Below, piece after piece: positions 58,676 to 64,000 of a stretch of 64,000 nucleotides of DNA. Numbering within the stretch: position 1 is the first letter of the stretch; each line of letters begins with the position of its first letter. The notes under the pieces were generated by a model, which worked only from the letters and a program-made list of their open reading frames with translations, had not been told where the DNA came from and did not search any database. A program made the position numbers and the translations under genes. The stretch is from Aurifilum marmelostoma. Its lineage: Eukaryota > Ascomycota > Sordariomycetes > Diaporthales > Cryphonectriaceae. The stretch lies in NCBI GenBank assembly GCA_027559495.1, contig JAMXSV010000008.1, forward strand, positions 2,170,001-2,234,000. The letters are read 5' to 3'.

Positions 58676-60663
58676 CCCTCGTCCCCTGACAACAACAGAC
58701 ACCCCAGCGACGCGGTCAAGAAGAGCCACCGGCCAGCTCGCACCAGCAGCAGACGACATCGACCTATGCAACCTCACAAAGACAGGCGGTAGGCACACCT
58801 TCCGAGCAGGCTCCCAGCGAAGACTCGAGTCCATATATTCCACCATCCGCCGGGCTGTAGGATCCCGGGGCCGCCTGAACCCCGCCCAGCAGCAGCAGCA
58901 CCAGCAGCACCAGCACCACCAGCAGCAGCACAGCAACAGCAACAACGGTCACCAGGCCGTGATCCCCTCACACATGGAGTCCGCCAGGAAAGCCACCCAC
59001 CGCCTGGCCTCGGAGGGCCAGCCCATGTGGGACGGCATGCCCATATCGCCCCCGCTGACAGACATGGCCCACCACCCAGGCCTCCCCCCGCACGGGCCCG
59101 GCAGTACAGCTGGCGGCGGCGGCGGCGGGGACGGCGGCACGCCAGCCAGCAACACCTTCGTCGCGGGCCTGATGGACGACCCGTTCTTTGACTTCCCCGG
59201 CGCCGAGGGCGTGCTCGGCCCCGCGGCGCGCATCAACGCGAGGAGCGTCGGGTTCAACGCCCACATCCCCAACACGCCCCTGGCCACGCCCAACCTCAAG
59301 CCAGACGGGTCAGGCGACGAGGCCGCCAACTACTTCGCCGCCGCGGCCGCCGCCGCCGCCGGCGAGCCGTGGCGGCTCAGCGGGTCGGGCTGGGCGCCCT
59401 CGTACGACATGGCCGGGACCGCGCCCGCCTTCCTCCACGGCGACGGCACCACCGTCGTCGACGTCTGGAACTCGGACCCCGCCTCCGACAGCGGCAGCCT
59501 CGACTTCACCACGACCACGACAGCGGCCACGGCCCCCCCCACAGCACCAAGGAGGAGGGGGAGTAGGCGGTGGGGAGGGCGCGCCCGCCGGCACCAGGAA
59601 CCACCACGGCCTCACGATCCAGGTGCCCTCGTACGTCTCGCACGCCGGCGAGGCGCACCACACGCCCGGGTCGGACGAGCTCGCGGGCGCGGGGCTGATG
59701 ATCCACATGCCCCAGCCGAGGACGCCAAACAGCGCGCCCCTCCTCTCGTCCCAGATCCACCAGACGCACAGCGGCATGCCCCTGCACGAGGCCTCCGTGT
59801 ATCCCTTCCCGGACCAGGGCCAACAGCAGCAGCAGCAGCAGCAGCAGCACGCGCCAGGGAGCATGCACTCGGTCCACGCCGCCTACGGCCCAGCCATGAC
59901 CGCCGGCCCCGCGACAGCGAGCATACCAGCGCCCGCAGCAGGCAGCGGCCACCCCTCCCCGACGCGCCGCCACAAGCCGCGCGCCCCGTCCTCGGGGGCC
60001 CGGTACCACCACCAGGTTCCAGGCGGCGGGGCCGGCGGCGGCGCCGGCGCCGCAAGCGTGTCGTCCCGCAAGACGCGGCAGCCCAGCTCGGTGTCGTCGT
60101 CGCCCCCCCCCACGCCCGGCAGCCACGTCCACGGCAGCGGCGCCGCAGCGGCAGCGCGCCGCTCGCGGTCCTCCACGCGCCGCCAGGCCTCCATCAGCTT
60201 CAACACGGCCGGCGGCGCCGGCGCCATCAACGGCCTCGCGCACCGCAAGTCCACGACGGACCTCATCACGCCCAGCTCCGACGTGCAGACGCACGCGGTC
60301 AAGAAGCGGCGGAGCACGTCGAGCTGGCGCGGGACCTCGCACCACCACTCGCGCCGCAGCGTGTCGGGCGCGTCCCTGAGCGGCGGCGGCGGCGGCATCT
60401 CCCTCGGGGACGTCGGCGGGGTCAGCCTCGACGGCAGTGGTGGTGGTGGTGGTGGTGGGCAGATCGGGTTCGTGAACTACACGCCCAACGACCACAATGT
60501 GCTCATGACGGGGGTCGCGCCCAGCGGGTCCAGCAAGACCAAGGCCAGGCGGGAGAAGGAGGCCATGGAGAGGCAGAGGAAGCTGAGCGAGGCCATGCTC
60601 AAGGCCGCCACGGCGGCTGGTATGGATGTTGCGATGCTCAAGGAGGAGGGCATCGTCATCTGA
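57521..60663 (+). CDS. wetA: developmental regulator WetA, two one-base frameshifts
   Basis: WetA acts late in conidiation, after BrlA and AbaA, controlling spore-wall maturation and metabolism. The C-terminus IGFVNYTPNDHN...LMTGVAPSGSSKTKARREKEAMERQRK is the conserved WetA/ESC1 domain, and the N-terminus MVFAHTMDFTIDKEDFF...FFDQYVVME matches the family start, which is why 57521 is chosen over upstream Mets. About 1046 aa, nearly twice the 555 aa of Aspergillus WetA; the extra is low-complexity, including a polyQ-polyH tract coded at 58089-58163. Two shifts break the frame as written: G-run 57955-57962 and C-run 59533-59540, both eight long where seven keep the frame. Family sequence continues on the far side of each, and no intron fits. 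Identity is firm because both ends match. Confidence 0.9.
58089..58163 (+). repeat. (CAG)n-(CAC)n tract coding polyQ-polyH in wetA
   Basis: About fifteen CAG codons directly followed by about nine CAC/CCAC-type codons, giving a glutamine block then a histidine block inside WetA. Confidence 0.9.
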
Positions 60664-60676
60664 TGTCCTTCTCTTG

Positions 60677-60680
<4 letters not shown>

Positions 60681-60709
<29 letters not shown>
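60681..60709. repeat. (CA)n microsatellite after wetA
   Basis: About fourteen CA units beginning 18 bp after the wetA stop codon, in its 3' UTR. Confidence 0.9.
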
Positions 60710-60713
<4 letters not shown>

Positions 60714-61239
60714 AGACAGACACCGTCGGTCTAGAAGCATGCATGTTCGTGCCCGTGAAAGTCCTGCGGAAACAACAACAACAACAGCAAAGGACGAGGG
60801 CAGTCAATCTCCCTCCCACGACGTACTACCTTGTTTTTTTCCTTCTTCTTCTTTTAATTCTGTTTTTCCTCCTGTGTCTTTGTTAACTTGGGAGTCGGTT
60901 TTCTTCAGGATGGATAGGGAAAGTCAAAGGGTAACGGGGCCTGATGATATCCGGAGAGAGGGGAGTTCCAACGGGGGCCGGCGGGTCCATCTAATGCGGA
61001 AGGGAAAGAAAGAAAGAAAGAAAGAAAGAAAGGCGTTGTCTCGTAGCCAGCAGCAAGACCGGATCGCATGCAGATGAATTCCCTTCACAGGCATCCATCC
61101 AGGTTCCCATTTCATGTATTTGGGGGTGGTGGTGGTGGCCGCCTTGTTCGCTTGGTGGTTGGTTTGGGAGGTGTGGGCTGGTAAACTCGAGACGCCAGGT
61201 TGCGTTTTTATTTTGTTTTTGGTTTTCTCTTTTGTGATC

Positions 61240-61240
<1 letters not shown>

Positions 61241-61311
<71 letters not shown>
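61241..61311. repeat. (AC)n microsatellite, about 35 units
   Basis: Longest dinucleotide repeat of the window, uninterrupted. Confidence 0.95.
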
Positions 61312-61313
<2 letters not shown>

Positions 61314-63051
61314 TCTTATACCGCTCCTTTCTTCTTTTTTTCTGCTTGCTTGTTAATTTTAATATCTCCCGGCATGACCAGTGAGTGAGTGACTCGGGAA
61401 GAGATAGTCTAATTCAACTTTACCTCCAACCTCCCTCTTCTTCTTCTGTTGCATATATCGGATGGACGTTGTCCTCAAAATTGAGAGCGTCGACTGTGAC
61501 CACCCAGTTCCATATGCTCCTTGCCTGCTCAGCCACAGGTTGAACTGGTAATCTTGTAGATGAATCCATTCATAAAGACTCCTGTACAGAAGATGTGGTC
61601 GATTAAGATATAGAGAAAGAAGAGTTGGGAGGGGGGCGGAGGAGGGAGTATCTGTCGAGAGCTGTGGCCATCTTCACTCTCATCGGTCGGTCAGCCAGTC
61701 GGATATATTGACAGAAAAATAGCAGGAAGAAAAGAGTGACGAGCTAGATGGTCTTGATAGCGGTCAGAAGAAGAATGAAAAGGGGAGCAAGCAGACAAGA
61801 TAAGGGCCTAGAGACTATGGACGCTCACTTACATCTTGAACGAGGTGGGAGGCCGGGGGGGGGGGGGCTTGAGACATGGAACCTCCCTCCCTCCCTTGCG
61901 TCGAGAGCTGAACCAGCTGACGAGTAGACTCCCATGCCTCACACCACCCACCCACTCACCCACTCACTCACCCACCCTGGCCCCTCTCTTCAATCTTTCC
62001 GCGTTGCTGCATTGGTGGTACTGCGGCCGTTGGATCACTGTTGAGTGATAACAGGCCGTCATCACATATCAGACGGAACGACACACAAGAAGACCTGAAC
62101 TTGAACAAAACAAGTCAATTAGCTATATGAAGCCCAATATAAAATATCAGCCACTCCTTGCCTGTCATGCAAAAAAAAAAAAAAAACCCTTTGACAGTGG
62201 CAAGTGGGCGAAACCAATACAGCGCGTCACTCTCTTGGCACTGTCCCTGCAGCGCCGACGGGGCTCACTCGTCACTCGAGTTACCTCCATATCCCCCCCC
62301 ACCCTCCTCTTCCCTCTCTCACCTTCTCGCTCCTAAGGCGGCTGGCTCGGCGGTGGATTCGCCTAAAGACGCGCTCTTCCGCAAACAGCCCCATCCCTTA
62401 TGCGAGAATGCTCTTCCCCTTCCTCCTCCTCCTCCTCCTCCTCCTCCTCCTCTTCAGCCCCAGCGTGGTGCCTCGAGCATTCTCGGGCCACTCCAGAGTA
62501 TCGCTGATTGTACTTGAAAAGTAAATGCCATCCTGTCCAGGTATCCCTCGGACGCAAGAAGGAGGCTCTGGCAGAATTGTATCGACCATCTCCATGTGTG
62601 TCGAGGTATCCAAGATCCTGCTCTCCTGGCTTTCTGAATGGTTGCCCGGTCCCAGAGCTCCTGACGCCGTTCCTTGTGCTCCTATAATATGTGTGCTCTG
62701 ACAAGCCGAAGAAAAGTGGTTGTAAGGTATGACAAGATGCTGGGGGAGTCTCCAGGCCTGCTCTGTTGGTGGTGGTATGATGTGTGTTCGTCCTCGTTGC
62801 ACACTGGTAGGTTGCTTGGTTGGTCGGCGGTAACAAGCCGGGGGTGGTGATGATGTGAAAAGTCGGTAGGTGTGATGTGGCGAGCCCTCCCCTCATGTGG
62901 TATATTGGTTTCTTTCGAATAACGTGGAGAATATATATGTATATATAGATATAGATATATGTAAAAGATCCTCAGTTTCCATTGCGTCGTTAATGGCGAC
63001 TCCCGGCACAAATGCGTCGTCAGTACGCTTCGTGCCGCCGTTTGAAAATCA

Positions 63052-64000
63052 TTAGTGTTCATAACCTGCCCCACGCTGCCATGGACTGTGGACAAAAGAA
63101 AAAGAAAGTCATGTCAGCCGCAGTTCTTCATCTCTGCTGAACGTCATGGTTTGTGGTGCTATTGCTTACCTTGTGTTGTTCTGTGGCCGGTAGCCGCCGG
63201 CCGGGCTGCCATTGTTCTGGCCCCGGTAGGCCGACAGGTTCGATGACGACCCGTACGAGCTTGGCGGCTGCATTGACGAGCCAGTCTGCTGTTGGCGGAG
63301 GTACTGCCCTCCGTTGTAGGCCTGGTACTGGGGCTGCTGCTGCTGCTGCTGCTGCTGCTGCAGGCCCTGTCCAGGACTGTTACTGCGGCTGTCGTTCGGG
63401 AACAGCGGCACCGCAGGGTCCACGGGCGAGCGGGGCGCGTCGCGGTATGCAGGCTGCGAGAGGGGTGAGTTGATCTGCTGGGGCACCTGCATGTGCGATG
63501 GGTCGGTCCGTCGCTTCAGCGAGTCAGAGGATATCGACTCGGCATCGTCGTCCAGGTCGAAGGCCTTGTAGCCGTTCTTGTCACCTCGGGCGGTGGCCGC
63601 CAGGGCGTCCAGCTCGGTGGTCGTGTTGAGCTGGGTCTGCGACTTCATAAAGGAGGCCCGGTCGTCGGCCATGAACTGATACCTGGCATCGGGGTTCTTG
63701 CGGACCAGGACGATGACGGTCGTGACGATCAGCATGAGCAGCAGGACGAGGGCGAAGACGGCGTTTGCGAGCCAGAGGACCACGCCCACGACACCAGTGA
63801 CGATGGCGGGCTGGTTGAAGACATCCGAGAAGATCAGGAGGAAGATGGAGTTCAGGAAGTTGATGACGCAGATGGAGATGTTGAACGAGTTCGTGCTCTT
63901 GTCCATCCACGGCCGCAGCACGCTGGCCCCGATGAGCGCGGCGGCCTCGAGGACGATGAAGGCCACAGCCTGAACCGTGGACGTCGACTGGGCAAAGGCA
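63052..64000 (-). CDS. FLC/TRP-like membrane protein, C-terminal part (runs off the window)
   Basis: C-terminal part of a flavin-carrier/TRP-like channel protein (TRP-like family of fungi; yeast FLC1-3). The visible coding parts are 64000-63170 and 63085-63052; the 5' end lies beyond the right edge. VLRPWMDKSTNSFNISICVIN and the following hydrophobic segments are the last helices of the TRP domain; RKNPDARYQ and KSQTQLNTTTELDALAATARG start the cytosolic tail, which has a run of about nine glutamines. An 84-nt intron (GTAAGC...CACAG) near the end gives the terminal SPWQRGAGYEH, a tail typical of the family; without it the frame stops one codon after the donor. These proteins act in ER/plasma membrane and cell-wall maintenance in yeast. 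Confidence 0.9.

Larger units (their letters stand above)
60664..63051. other. 2.4-kb convergent intergenic region
   Basis: 3' flanks of wetA and of the FLC/TRP-like gene. It contains (CA)n at 60681-60709 and the long (AC)n at 61241-61311, GAAA repeats near 61009-61032 and a G11 run at 61857-61867. No supported gene. Confidence 0.55.

Noticed and set aside
59506..60819. 437-codon minus-strand open frame
   Set aside because: Antisense to the C-terminal part of wetA, which has the conserved domain.

Overview
The window looks like nuclear DNA of a filamentous ascomycete (Pezizomycotina, most likely a Sordariomycete). Genes are monocistronic, on both strands, with short introns (64-182 nt, GT-AG). 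Several families are typical of such fungi: a WetA conidiation regulator, an asco-type laccase ending in DSGI, an FHA-forkhead Fhl1-like factor, an FLC/TRP-like protein and a SUR7/PalI protein. No tRNA, rRNA, CRISPR array or intact transposon was recognised.

Layout. 0-8 kb: three secreted proteins, namely a GH125 alpha-mannosidase (-), a necrosis-inducing NLP protein (+) and a sedolisin S53 peptidase (-). 8-13 kb: a short-chain dehydrogenase (-), a 99-aa amphipathic/membrane protein (-) and a 162-aa multi-pass membrane protein (+). 13-17.6 kb: no gene seen. 17.6-29.3 kb: laccase (+), zinc alcohol dehydrogenase (-), cytochrome P450 (-), protein-tyrosine phosphatase of the Y_phosphatase3 type (-) and cinnamyl-alcohol-dehydrogenase-like enzyme (-). 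31-45.8 kb: FHA-forkhead regulator (-), four-helix membrane protein (+), molybdate transporter of the MOT1 type (-), SUR7/PalI protein (-) and an unrecognised protein with an RRM-like N-terminal pattern (-). 45.8-54 kb: 8.2 kb without a convincing gene. 54-64 kb: hypothetical protein (+), wetA (+) and the 3' end of an FLC/TRP-like gene (-) running off the right edge.

The genes do not form one clear pathway or a recognisable biosynthetic cluster. The left end is a loose group of secreted, plant- or glycoprotein-directed proteins. The laccase, alcohol dehydrogenase, P450 and CAD-like enzyme could act on aromatics, but nothing in the sequence proves coupling. The right half is regulatory, membrane and housekeeping.

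The most striking feature is that five otherwise intact genes (S53 peptidase, CAD-like enzyme, FHA-forkhead factor, four-helix membrane protein, wetA) are each broken by one-base shifts, six in all, every one at a C/G homopolymer of 5-8 bases. A systematic homopolymer length error is the simplest reading; real slippage mutations are the alternative. Gene coordinates for these five are given across the shift.
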